The notes under the pieces are model-generated. The model was not told the origin of the DNA, searched no databases, and saw nothing but the letters and a program-made list of their open reading frames with translations. 64,000 nt of DNA from assembly GCF_026262575.1 (NCBI RefSeq), contig NZ_JAPKFL010000024.1, positions 1 through 64,000 on the forward strand, given 5' to 3'. A program made the translations under genes and the position numbers. This document shows, piece by piece, positions 7,742 to 15,557 of the stretch (the stretch's first letter is position 1; every line of letters begins with the position of its first letter). Source of the DNA: Streptomyces marinisediminis (lineage in GTDB: Bacteria > Actinomycetota > Actinomycetes > Streptomycetales > Streptomycetaceae).

Positions 7742-8968
7742 TTGACAGCGGACACCACGCCGGGCGAAGGGCGGCGCCCGGCCGACACCGCGCGCACGGC
7801 CCGCATCGGGCAGTGGCTGCGGCGGGCCGCCGGGTCGGCCGCGCACGAGCGGCACACCGTGCTCGTCGTCGGCAAGAGCACCCTGGCGGCCGTCGTCGCC
7901 TGGGCGATCGCCAGCCAGCTCCTGCACGCCCAGTCACCCGCGTTCGCCCCGTTCTCGGCCGTGCTGATGATGCAGGTCACCGTGTACCAGTCGGTGGTGC
8001 AGGCGCTGCGGTACGTCGGCGCCGTCGTGGCCGGCGTCGCGCTCCAGGGGGTGCTGGGCTTCCTGGCCGGGCCCGATCTGATGACCTTCGCCCTCGTCGC
8101 CCTGGCCGCCCTCACCATCGGACGGTGGCGCCACCTGGGTGCCCAGGGCAGCCAGGTGGCGACGGCCGCGTTCTTCGCCTTCTCCAGCTACATCGCCGCC
8201 ACCAGCACGCCGGACCGCCTGAACGCCCTCGGTCAGATCATCGTGCTCGTGCTGGTCGGCTGCGGGGTGGGCGTGGCGGTGAACCTGCTGGTGCTACCGC
8301 CGATGCGCTATCGCAGCGCCGAGTACGGCGTGCGCAACCTCGCCCACTCGGTGTGCGACCTGATCAGCGACATCCACCCGGCCCTGCGCGAAGAGCGGGA
8401 GCTGGACGAGGAGCGCACCGGGCACTGGCGGCGGCGGGCCGCGGCCCTGTCCGGCACGGTGACGCAGGCGTACTCCGCCATGGAGACGGCGCGCGAGAGC
8501 CTGTGGTACAACCCCCGCCGGCTCCTGCACCGCCACCGCGCGGGGGAGACGTTCTCCGGCTACCAGGCGGTCGTCGAGGCGCTGGAGCGCGTCTGCTCGC
8601 AGTTGGTCTCCCTCACCCGCAGCCTCGACCAGTGGCACGACCGCGAGGAGTCCACCGGGTACGGGGACTTCCTGCACGGCTACGGCGACCTCCTGGCCTG
8701 CCTGGCGGCGATCAGCCGGCAGCTCGGAGAGGTGGACGAGGACCGGCTGGCCGCGCAGTCGACCGCCTTGGGCGAGGCCGCCGAGGAAGCCCAGGAGATG
8801 TGGCGCCGCCTCGCGGAGACCACCGAGCGCAGCCCCCTGCCCGTGGACGACCTGAGCCGGCCCTACGGCGTCATGCTGGTGGAGGCGGCGCGGCTGACGG
8901 AGGAGTTCCAGTACGCCTGCGACCTCGTCCGGCACAGCGTCGACCGCCCCGCCCCGCGCCGGCCCTGA
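7742..8968 (+). CDS. FUSC/aromatic acid exporter-like membrane protein
   Basis: 408 residues. The N-terminal half has about six hydrophobic helices (about 38-180: TLAAVVAWAIASQLL, FAPFSAVLMMQVTVYQSV, LALVALAALTIGRW, IIVLVLVGCGVGVAVNLLVL). The C-terminal half is a long charged helical cytoplasmic domain. This is the layout of the fusaric acid resistance/ArAE group (FUSC). The TTG at 7742 follows a GGGAGGACC ribosome site. Proteins of this group are thought to export aromatic or weak acids, but the substrate here is unknown. It converges on the nitric oxide synthase gene; the last 98 bp are antisense to that gene's read-through tail only because of the frameshift described there. Confidence 0.8.
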   Translation: MTADTTPGEGRRPADTARTARIGQWLRRAAGSAAHERHTVLVVGKSTLAAVVAWAIASQLLHAQSPAFAPFSAVLMMQVTVYQSVVQALRYVGAVVAGVALQGVLGFLAGPDLMTFALVALAALTIGRWRHLGAQGSQVATAAFFAFSSYIAATSTPDRLNALGQIIVLVLVGCGVGVAVNLLVLPPMRYRSAEYGVRNLAHSVCDLISDIHPALREERELDEERTGHWRRRAAALSGTVTQAYSAMETARESLWYNPRRLLHRHRAGETFSGYQAVVEALERVCSQLVSLTRSLDQWHDREESTGYGDFLHGYGDLLACLAAISRQLGEVDEDRLAAQSTALGEAAEEAQEMWRRLAETTERSPLPVDDLSRPYGVMLVEAARLTEEFQYACDLVRHSVDRPAPRRP

Positions 8969-10319
8969 GCGGCCCGCGACCCGGTGGCGCGGGCGGCGCC
9001 GGGCGGGGACGCGGGCGCGGCCCCGTCCCCCTCCCCGCCCGCGCCCGGGTCAGTGCCCGACCGGGCACCGGCCGCGGCCGAGGTCGCGCGCGCTGGTCGA
9101 GGGAGAAGTTGGGGCGCAGCTCCGCCTCGTCGTAGTAGCGGTGGAAGACGGGGGTGATGCCGCCGGAGACCGGGGGGACGATCCAGCTCCAGTCCGTCGG
9201 CACGCTCCGGCCGTTGCGCTCCTCCCTGGCGAGGTGGGTGAGGAAGTGCCGGGACTCGGTGTGGTGGTCGGTGATCTTGACGCCGGCCGCCCGGAAGGAG
9301 TGCAGCACGGCCACGTTCAGCTCCACGAGCGCCCGGTCGCGCCACAGCGTGGCGTCGTCCCCGGTGTCCAGGCCCAGGCAGGCGGCGATGACGGGCAGCA
9401 GGTTGTAGCGGTCCTCGTCGACGAGGTTGCGGGCGCCGATCTCGGTGCCCATGTACCAGCCGTTGAACGGCGCGCAGGGGTAGTCGACGCCGCCGACGCG
9501 TAACCGCATGTTGGCGATCGCCGGGACGGCGTGCCAGCGCAGCCCGAGCGCGTCGATGGCCGCGTTGCCGGGGTGGGTCAGGGGCACTTCGAGGACCAGC
9601 TCGGGCGGGACGTCGAAGAGCTGCGGCTTGTCCCCTGCGGTCTCGATCACCAGGGGCAGCACGTCGAAGGGGCCTTCGGGCGCCTGCCAGCCGAGGCGGC
9701 GCACGAGGTCGGTGAACTCCACGTAGGCCGGGTCGCCGAGCACGGTGCCGTCGGCGCGGCGGTATCCGGCGTAGCGCACGAGCTGGTCGTTCCACACCCG
9801 CGGAGCGGGCCGGGCGGGCGTGTCGGGGGCGAAGACGGAGATGACGGGCCGGACGCGGCCGCCGTTGGTGGCCTGGCGCAAGTGCTCGCACAGGTGACCG
9901 TGGATCTGGTCGGGCGTCGTCGCGTCCCTGCGGTCCAGGACGCGCAGACTGTTCCAGTACAGGCGTCCGATGCAGCGGCTGGCGTTGCGCCAGGCGACGC
10001 GGGCGCCGAAGGCCAGCTCCTCGGTGGTGTGCCGGTAGGTGCCGGTGCGGTCGATGGCGGCGCGGACCTGGTGCAGCCGCTGGGCGAGCGGCACCGGCTG
10101 CTCGGGCTGCTCGGTGTGGAACTGCCGCAGGAAGTCCTCGGCCTCCGCCCGGTCGGCGACGGCGTCGGGGCGCGCGGAGGCCGGTGCGTCCGCGGCGGCC
10201 GGGGCGGGCGCGGCGGCCGGGGCGGGCGCGGCCGCCCGTGGGGCGGGAGCCTGTGGCGCGGCCGCCTGTGGGGCGTGGGCAGGGCCGGGTATGCGCGTCA
10301 GGGGTGATTCGGTGTCCAT
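8871..10319 (-). CDS. nos: Nitric oxide synthase oxygenase, frameshifted near its C-terminus
   Basis: A heme-thiolate oxygenase that makes NO and citrulline from arginine, lacking a reductase domain as in other bacterial NOS. Visible motifs: WRNASRCIGRLYW with heme-ligand C116, substrate-binding E293 in NGWYMGTEIGARN, and WSWIVPPVSGGITPVFH (about 378-393). The first about 55 residues are an Ala/Pro-rich extension. ATG at 10319 has GAGG 8 bp upstream. The catalytic region is intact to RPNFSLDQRAR (about 411), after which the frame runs on as Arg/Pro junk to 8871. In the alternative frame the tail is DLGRGRCPVGH ending at a stop at 9050-9052, which looks like the genuine end. A one- or two-base indel in the CG run at 9085-9093 explains this. 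The intended gene is thus probably 9050-10319. A cellular ferredoxin or flavodoxin system would supply electrons. Confidence 0.9.
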   Translation of the reverse strand: MDTESPLTRIPGPAHAPQAAAPQAPAPRAAAPAPAAAPAPAAADAPASARPDAVADRAEAEDFLRQFHTEQPEQPVPLAQRLHQVRAAIDRTGTYRHTTEELAFGARVAWRNASRCIGRLYWNSLRVLDRRDATTPDQIHGHLCEHLRQATNGGRVRPVISVFAPDTPARPAPRVWNDQLVRYAGYRRADGTVLGDPAYVEFTDLVRRLGWQAPEGPFDVLPLVIETAGDKPQLFDVPPELVLEVPLTHPGNAAIDALGLRWHAVPAIANMRLRVGGVDYPCAPFNGWYMGTEIGARNLVDEDRYNLLPVIAACLGLDTGDDATLWRDRALVELNVAVLHSFRAAGVKITDHHTESRHFLTHLAREERNGRSVPTDWSWIVPPVSGGITPVFHRYYDEAELRPNFSLDQRARPRPRPVPGRALTRARAGRGTGPRPRPRPAPPAPPGRGPLRAGAGRGGRRCAGRGRRRTGTPPSAAPPPPA

Positions 10320-10509
10320 GGATACCTCGCGGGTGGGCGTGTGGTCGGTGCACCCCTGTCGCCGGGGCGTGCGCACGTCCTGACTCCGGCTCCGCCGGGC
10401 CCGGCTGCCGCGGCGACTGACGCGGTGTCGGGGCACGGGGAAGCCGAAACTCCCGGCGGAGGGGTCGTCGACCGGATCAACCCGTCCGCCGGGAGCTTGG
10501 GGTGCCTGT

Positions 10510-12024
10510 CTACTCATCCCGCACCGATCTGTCCAGCTCTCCCCGGCGCGACCGGCCGTCCGTCGGCGTCTGCGCGTCCTGCCGCCGGGTGCGCAGGTCG
10601 GCCAGGGCGACCAGCAGGGCGACCAGCACGAAGGCCACCGAGACGCCCAGGCTGAAGCGGAACGCGCTGGCCCAGTCGTCGCCGGTGGCCGCCAGGCGGG
10701 AGAAGAACACGCTGCCGGTCGCCGCGATGCCCGCGGCCGAGCCGATGCGCTGGCCGGTCTGGAGCACCCCGGCGGCGCTGCCGCCCTGCGCGGGTGGCAC
10801 GGCGGCCAGGGTGAGCGTCTGGTTGGGCGCGATGACCGAGCCCCCGCCGAGCCCGGCCATCAGCAGCGGCCCGGCCACCGCCCACCCCACCCCACGGCCC
10901 GGGACGAACGCCACCGCGACCACCACCAGGCTCAGCCCGAGGGCGACGACGACCAGCGCGCCGACGACCAGCCCACGGCCGTAGCGGGCGACCAGCCGGC
11001 CGCTGACCACCGACGCGAGCGCGGAACCCAGCGCGAACGGGGTCACCGCCAGTCCCGCCATGAGCGCGCTGTAGCCCAGCCCGGACTGGAGGTAGAGGGT
11101 GAAGACGAAGAAGATCGAGGTGAAGCCCGCGAAGTAGGCGAGCATGAGCAGCGAGCCGAGGGTGTACGAGCGCAGCCGGAACAGCCGCAGGTCGATGAGC
11201 GGTTGCGCCCGCCGCGCGTGGCGGCGCTCCCAGTGGACGAAGAGCACGAGCACCGCGGCGGCCAGCGGGACCAGCAGCCACTTGGCCGCGCCCGGCCACT
11301 GGCGCTCCTGCACCAGCGGGAGCAGCAGCAGGCCGACCCCCGCGCCCAGCAGGACGACGCCGAGCGGGTCGAGGTCCCGCGCGCACGGGCGCGCCGCGTC
11401 CTCGGGCCCGGGCAGGAGACGGCGGGCCAGGACCAACGCCACCAGGCACACCGGCAGGTTGACGAAGAAGATCCAGCGCCAGCCGTGTTCGGCGCCGAAC
11501 AGGGTGATGATGCCGCCGCCCAGCACCGGCCCGACGGCGGTGGACACGCCGATCACCGCGCTGAACATGCCGAACGCCCTGCCCCGTTCGGCGCCGCGGA
11601 AGAGCTGCTGGATGAGCGCGGAGACCTGCGGGGTGACGATCCCGCCCGCCAGCCCCTGCCCGAACCGCGCCGCCACCAGCCACGCCGGGGACTGCGCGAG
11701 CCCGCACAGCGCGCTGGCCACGGCGAACAGGGCGAGTCCGGTCATGAACAGCAGCCGCCGCCCCCGGGCGTCGCCCACCCGCCCGGCGGGCACGAGCAAC
11801 AGGCCGAAGGAGAGCGCGTACCCGGCCACCACCCACTGGATGGCTCCGGCGCTCGCGCCGAGGCCGTCCCGGATGGCGGGCAGGGCCACGTTGACGATGG
11901 AGACGTCCAGCAGCGTGATGAAGCCGGCCATCAGGCAGACGGCCAGCGCCTGCCAGCGCCGGGGGTCGGGCGTCTCGTCGGCCGGCGGCTCGGGCCGGGC
12001 GTCGCGGGGGTAGCTCACTTCCAC
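10510..12024 (-). CDS. MFS transporter, DHA2 (14-helix drug:H+ antiporter) family
   Basis: 504 residues have the DHA2/EmrB-QacA pattern: LLDVSIVNVALPAI in helix 1, GRVGDARGRR (motif A) in the first loop, AARFGQGLAGGIVTPQVSALIQQ (motif B/C region), and about 14 hydrophobic segments ending near 480. Such pumps extrude cationic drugs or secondary metabolites. The ATG at 12024 is kept; a few residues later the conserved family start begins. It is encoded upstream of and in the same direction as the nitric oxide synthase, with 190 bp between them, so co-transcription is possible but not evident. The C-terminal about 25 residues are charged and cytoplasmic. Confidence 0.88.
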   Translation of the reverse strand: MEVSYPRDARPEPPADETPDPRRWQALAVCLMAGFITLLDVSIVNVALPAIRDGLGASAGAIQWVVAGYALSFGLLLVPAGRVGDARGRRLLFMTGLALFAVASALCGLAQSPAWLVAARFGQGLAGGIVTPQVSALIQQLFRGAERGRAFGMFSAVIGVSTAVGPVLGGGIITLFGAEHGWRWIFFVNLPVCLVALVLARRLLPGPEDAARPCARDLDPLGVVLLGAGVGLLLLPLVQERQWPGAAKWLLVPLAAAVLVLFVHWERRHARRAQPLIDLRLFRLRSYTLGSLLMLAYFAGFTSIFFVFTLYLQSGLGYSALMAGLAVTPFALGSALASVVSGRLVARYGRGLVVGALVVVALGLSLVVVAVAFVPGRGVGWAVAGPLLMAGLGGGSVIAPNQTLTLAAVPPAQGGSAAGVLQTGQRIGSAAGIAATGSVFFSRLAATGDDWASAFRFSLGVSVAFVLVALLVALADLRTRRQDAQTPTDGRSRRGELDRSVRDE

Positions 12025-12139
12025 GCAACGTACCCGCGCCCGCGCGCTTCATCCGGGTCCGCCCCACGCGCATTCGGGCGAGCGGGCCGGTGCGGCCGAA
12101 CCGCCCGCACGGCCGCGGCGGCTCGGCTACCGTGTGGGA

Positions 12140-12532
12140 ATGAGCGCGCGCGAGCCCCGGCCCGAGGACGCATGGCCGTTGCCACCGGCCTGGATGTGGG
12201 CGTGCCAGGAGTGCGCCGACCGGTACCGGTGGATGAAGGACGCGCAGCGGGCCACCGAGGAGCACTGGCGCGCGCACGGGCCCGGTGTGGACCCCGACCC
12301 GATGGACTCGGTCTTCTCCACCCAGGTCGGCCTGGCCCAGCACCTGGCCGACGCGCACGAGGACCAGTTGCCCGACTGGGACGCCGCCTGCCCGACGTGC
12401 GCGACGCACCGCGCGCTGATCGCGAAGGAGACCCGCGCGGACCCCGACCGGGCCGACGCGGTAATCCGCATCGGCGGCGAACACCGCGCCCGGCACGTCT
12501 TCGCCGCGCCGAGCATCGTCGAACTCTACTGA
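12140..12532 (+). CDS. Small protein with two Cys pairs, unknown function
   Basis: 130 residues, soluble. Two CxxC pairs (WACQEC about 21-24 and CPTC about 89-92) flank a region rich in His and Asp (HLADAHEDQLPDWD), which suggests a structural zinc site. It is otherwise unknown and looks like a Streptomyces-restricted family. The ATG at 12140 is preferred to the GTG at 12134 because GTGTGGGAATG gives no spacing for a ribosome site at the upstream start. It is divergent from the MFS gene (115 bp between starts). Confidence 0.6.
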   Translation: MSAREPRPEDAWPLPPAWMWACQECADRYRWMKDAQRATEEHWRAHGPGVDPDPMDSVFSTQVGLAQHLADAHEDQLPDWDAACPTCATHRALIAKETRADPDRADAVIRIGGEHRARHVFAAPSIVELY

Positions 12533-12540
12533 GGCCCCCC

Positions 12541-12566
12541 GCCCGCACCGCGGCCGCGGTGCGGGC
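12541..12566. terminator. 26-bp perfect GC palindrome after the Cys-pair gene
   Basis: Starting 8 bp after the stop, a perfect palindrome (half-site GCCCGCACCGCGG) spans 12541-12566. It can form a 13-bp cruciform or a hairpin with a minimal loop and probably ends the upstream transcript. The rest of 12567-12873 is GC-rich sequence with no gene that I can support. Confidence 0.5.
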
Positions 12567-12873
12567 GGACGGGCGCAGGCGCCCCGGCGCGGTGCGGCGT
12601 CGCGCACGGTCCGCCCGGTCGCGACACCGGCGGCGCGCCGGGGCCGCGACCGACCCGCCCGCGGTGCCCCTCCCCTCCCCTTTCGCTCCGGGGCCACGCG
12701 GGAGCGCGCGCACCTGCCGCGCGCCGTCCTCCGCGTGTGCGGGGTGCCCGGCGGGTGGGCCGGTGTCCGGTGGGGCGCGCGGACGGACCGTCCCGTGCGC
12801 CGGGCCGGCACGCGCCGGCGCGCCCGGCCACCCCGGTCCTGAGCGCCGGCCGCTCCCGGCGGGCGCCCGGGGT

Positions 12874-12895
12874 CCCTGGGCCCCGGGGCCCAGGG
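12874..12895 (-). terminator. 22-bp palindromic stem after the GNAT gene
   Basis: A perfect palindrome with half-site CCCTGGGCCCC lies 9 bp beyond the stop of the minus-strand acetyltransferase. It fits a stem-type terminator for that gene. Confidence 0.5.
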
Positions 12896-12904
12896 CCGGG
12901 GCCG

Positions 12905-13468
12905 TCAGGCCGCCCCGGTCAGGGGCAGGCGCAGGACGGTGGAGCCGCGGCGCGGGTCGAGGGCGACGCGCCAGGCGGCGGGTGCGCCGTCGCCGTCGCA
13001 CGCGGTGAACCCGTGCCGCAGGAAGAGCGCCCCGTCGCCGGTGGTGGCGGTGAAGACCGTCGTCACCGAGCGCGCCCTCGCCGTGGCGAGTACCGCCGCG
13101 AGCAGGGCCGAGCCGACTCCCCGGCCCTGGCTGGCCGACGCCACGCAGAAGTTGTAGACCACCGCGGGGCGCTCGGAACCCGAGCCGTTTAGTGGCGGGT
13201 GGCAGCGCAGGGCCACGCAGCCGTGGACGCCACCTCCCGCCCCGTGGACGCCGCCTCCCGCCCCGTGGGCGCAACCTCCCGCCCCGTGGGCGACGAGGAA
13301 CTCGCCCGCGTCGCGCGCGTACCGCTCGGGGGGCCGTGCGCGCAGCGCCCCGGCGCGGACGAAGGGGCGGGACAGGCGGTACAGGGCCGGGGCGTCCCGC
13401 GCCGTGGCGGGCCGCACGGCCGTGGCGGGCGCGGGGCACAGGCCGCCGGGGGGCGTCGCCGTGGTCAT
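12905..13468 (-). CDS. GNAT acetyltransferase with an internal heptapeptide repeat
   Basis: 187 residues. The acetyl-CoA site is clear (SQGRGVGSALLAAVLATAR, about 113-131), followed by FLRHGFTACD typical of N-acetylglutamate synthase-like GNATs. An iron box lies 84 bp upstream, so the gene may be derepressed when iron is scarce, which fits GNATs that acetylate siderophore building blocks; that role is inference. Between the N-terminal sheet and the core, three 21-bp repeats insert a Gly/His-rich AHGAGG-type heptad (about residues 60-81), which relatives of this fold do not need. The ATG at 13468 begins MTTATPPGG. No siderophore genes are adjacent. Confidence 0.78.
   Translation of the reverse strand: MTTATPPGGLCPAPATAVRPATARDAPALYRLSRPFVRAGALRARPPERYARDAGEFLVAHGAGGCAHGAGGGVHGAGGGVHGCVALRCHPPLNGSGSERPAVVYNFCVASASQGRGVGSALLAAVLATARARSVTTVFTATTGDGALFLRHGFTACDGDGAPAAWRVALDPRRGSTVLRLPLTGAA
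13223..13291. repeat. Tandem 21-bp repeat inside the GNAT gene
   Basis: Three consecutive 21-bp units (13223-13243, 13244-13264, 13265-13285) differ at one to three positions, and a partial fourth unit follows. Being a multiple of three, copy changes keep the reading frame and alter the number of Gly/His heptads. Confidence 0.85.
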
Positions 13469-13551
13469 CGGCTGCTCGCTCTCGGGGAGTCGGGAGTCGT
13501 CGGCCCCGGACGGTGAAGCGCAGGGCCGGTCTGCCTCGGGACCACCATAAG

Positions 13552-13570
13552 TTAGGTAAGCCTTACTTAC
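13552..13570. promoter_or_regulatory. Iron box (IdeR/DmdR-type DtxR-family operator)
   Basis: TTAGGTAAGCCTTACTTAC matches the actinomycete iron-box consensus TWAGGTWAGSCTWACCTWA at 17 of 19 positions. It lies 84 bp upstream of the minus-strand GNAT start and at the very front of the amidohydrolase remnant on the plus strand. The iron-loaded repressor DmdR1/IdeR would be expected to bind. The minus-strand gene is the likelier target because the plus-strand gene is dead. Confidence 0.7.
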
Positions 13571-13990
13571 TCGACGCGGGGTCCGGGGACACCGTGGCGC
13601 GGGCCGGCCAGGGCTCCCGGACCCCCACGCTGGCGCGCCCGGTGCACGTCGTCCCCGAGGACCTGCGCGCGGGGATGGCCCGCCACGCGCACCAGCTCCT
13701 GCGCACCGGCGTCACCACGGCGCGCGACCTCGGCGACCGGGGCGGCCTGGCCGTCCGGCTCCGGGAGGGCATCGCACGCGGGCGGCTGCCCGGCCCGCGC
13801 CTCCTGACGGCCGGCACCCCGCTGACCGTGCCGGGCGGGCACTGCTGGTTCCTGGGCGGCGAGGTGGCGGACGCGGACGCGGCCCGGGAGCTGGTCCGGC
13901 GCAACGTGGCGCGCGGCGTCGACGTCGTGAAGGTGATGGCGACCGGCGGCGGCATCACCCGGGGCGGCCCGCCGCCCGGCGGGCAGGGGT
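13571..13990 (+). pseudogene. Amidohydrolase (imidazolonepropionase-like) gene fragment
   Basis: One plus frame carries a clear central piece of an amidohydrolase: HAHQLLRTGVTTARDLGDRGG, then TAGTPLTVPGGHCWFLGGEV and ARGVDVVKVMATGGG. Family members are about 400 residues; here the N-terminal HxH metal-binding part (about 80-90 residues) is absent, and homology stops at about 13990 with only junk sequence beyond. There is no plausible start with a ribosome site. It looks like the remains of a deletion, possibly the event that brought the iron box next to the GNAT gene. The sequence between 13991 and 14179 holds nothing I can identify. Confidence 0.65.
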
Positions 13991-14179
13991 GGCGGTGCCA
14001 CCGGCTCAGCGCGCGGGAACGCACGGGTGGCACGGGGCACCCGGGCGGTCAGCCGGTCCGGGCCGCCCGGGCCGGGACGAGCGGCCGGTGCGGGCTGCGT
14101 CGGCGCCGCGCCGGGCCGACCGCCCCGCCGACGCGCGGGCGGCACGCCGAGATCCGGCTGCCGGGGCCCGGGGCACCGG

Positions 14180-14605
14180 TCAGCGGCCCGCGCCTCCGCG
14201 CGCACCGGCGGCGTCGGCCCGGGCCTGTCGCTCCTCGGCCTGCTTCCGCTTCACGCGCGCGGCCTCCTTGCGGACCTCGGCCTGCGTGGCGCGCTCCTGG
14301 CGCAGCCACTCCGGCTCCGCCCGCTTCAGCTCCTCGATCTGCTCGCTGGTGAGCGGCTCGGTGACGCCGCCCCGGGCCAGTCCGGAGATGGACACGCCGA
14401 GTTTCGCCGCCACCACCGGGCGCGGGTGCGGGCCGTCGCGCCGCAGGTCCCGCAGCCACTCGGGCGGGTCGGCCTGGAGCGCGTTCAGCTCGTCGCGGGA
14501 GACGACGCCCTCCTGGAACTCCGCGGGGGTGGCCTGGAGGTACACACCCAGCTTCTTGGCGGCGGTCGCGGGTTTCATGGTCTGGGTGGAGCGGTGCGAC
14601 GTCAT
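14180..14605 (-). CDS. DUF5997 family protein
   Basis: 141 residues. The sequence TMKPATAAKKLGVYLQATPAEFQEG, then PPEWLRDLRRDGPHPRPVVAAKLGVSISGLARGG and LTSEQIEEL matches DUF5997. It reads like two short helix-turn-helix-like repeats (AAKKLGVYL and VAAKLGVSI) followed by a highly charged Arg/Glu helix. The ATG at 14605 begins MTSHRST. It is divergent from the LysR-effector gene with only 58 bp between starts, a pairing I recall as common in Streptomyces, which suggests a joint role. Function is unknown. Confidence 0.72.
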   Translation of the reverse strand: MTSHRSTQTMKPATAAKKLGVYLQATPAEFQEGVVSRDELNALQADPPEWLRDLRRDGPHPRPVVAAKLGVSISGLARGGVTEPLTSEQIEELKRAEPEWLRQERATQAEVRKEAARVKRKQAEERQARADAAGARGGAGR

Positions 14606-14663
14606 GGGGTCCAGGGTATCGAGCGCCGGCCCGGTCCCCGACCACGCCCGGTAACCTGGCCGG

Positions 14664-15374
14664 GTGACCGGCTCCGCAGCACCCCCGCCCCCGTTCCGCC
14701 TCGCGTACGTCCCCGGCGTGACGCCCGGCAAGTGGGTGCGGACGTGGCAGGAGCGGATGCCCCGGTCGCCGCTGCACCTCCTCGACGTCCCCGCCGCCGA
14801 CGCCTGCGACGTCCTGCTGCGCGGCGAGGCCGACGCCGGTCTGCTGCGGCTGCCCGTGGACCGCACGGTGTTCAGCGCCATCCCCCTCTACACCGAGACG
14901 ACGGTGGTCGTCGTGCCGAAGGACCACCTCGTGACGGCGGCGGACGAGGTGCGCGCGGAGGAGCTGGCCGACGAGGTGGTCTTCCACCCCCTGGACGACA
15001 CGCTGGACTGGGAGATCCGCCCCGGCCGCCCCGCGCTGGACCGCCCGGCCACCACGGGGGACGCGGTGGAGCTGGTGGCGGCGGGCGTCGGCCTGCTCGT
15101 CGTGCCGCAGTCCCTGGCCCGCCTGCACCACCGCCGGGACCTCACCTACCGGCCGGTGACCGACGCCCCGTGCTCCAGCGTCGCGCTGGCGTGGCCGCAG
15201 GACCGCACCACCGACCCGGTCGAGGACTTCATCGGCATCGTCCGGGGCCGGACGGTCAACAGCACCCGCGGCCGCCGCCCCGCCGCCCCGGAGCCCCAGG
15301 AAAAGCGCTCCCGCGCGAGGAAGGCTCCCGGCGGCCGCTCCGGCAACCGCCGCGCCGCCCCCCGCCGCCGCTGA
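14664..15374 (+). CDS. LysR-type effector-binding domain protein without a DNA-binding domain
   Basis: 236 residues form a periplasmic-binding-protein-like LysR substrate domain (FRLAYVPGVTP, ADAGLLRLPVD, VVVVPKDHLV, ELVAAGVGLLVVPQSLARL). The N-terminal winged helix found in LysR regulators is missing. The end is a basic Arg/Lys/Pro tail (about 200-236) that might contact nucleic acid. The GTG at 14664 is 58 bp from the divergent DUF5997 start. One reading is that this protein senses a ligand while the DUF5997 partner binds DNA; that is inference from adjacency and complementary domain content. Confidence 0.75.
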   Translation: MTGSAAPPPPFRLAYVPGVTPGKWVRTWQERMPRSPLHLLDVPAADACDVLLRGEADAGLLRLPVDRTVFSAIPLYTETTVVVVPKDHLVTAADEVRAEELADEVVFHPLDDTLDWEIRPGRPALDRPATTGDAVELVAAGVGLLVVPQSLARLHHRRDLTYRPVTDAPCSSVALAWPQDRTTDPVEDFIGIVRGRTVNSTRGRRPAAPEPQEKRSRARKAPGGRSGNRRAAPRRR

Positions 15375-15464
15375 ACCCGCTCCCGCGCCCGCTGGTCCAG
15401 CGGCGCGCGCGGTAGGGCCGGGTGGCACCGGTCCACCGCGCCGGCGTGCGGGGCGCGACGGCCG

Positions 15465-15488
15465 GGCGTCCGCCCGCAGCCGGACGCC
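15465..15488. terminator. Stem-loop between convergent genes
   Basis: Arms GGCGTCCG (15465-15472) and CGGACGCC (15481-15488) with an 8-nt loop lie between the LysR-domain gene and the aldolase gene, which end toward each other. Confidence 0.5.
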
Positions 15489-15557
15489 GACCCGCGGCGG
15501 GCGCCGGTGGGCCGGTGGCGCTCCCGCGCCTGGGTGGTCACGGGGACGTGCGCGGGA

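Noticed and set aside
8871..10319. Nitric oxide synthase as part of a thaxtomin-type nitration cluster
   Set aside because: No nitrating P450 or nonribosomal peptide synthetase is nearby; the neighbours are an exporter and unrelated genes.
10514..12811. A long minus frame overlapping the MFS exporter and the small Cys-pair gene
   Set aside because: It is a shifted reading of the MFS gene with Arg/Pro-rich junk; the MFS frame has conserved motifs and helices.
13223..13291. Tandem repeat considered as a CRISPR fragment
   Set aside because: Units are directly adjacent without spacers and lie inside a coding sequence in frame.
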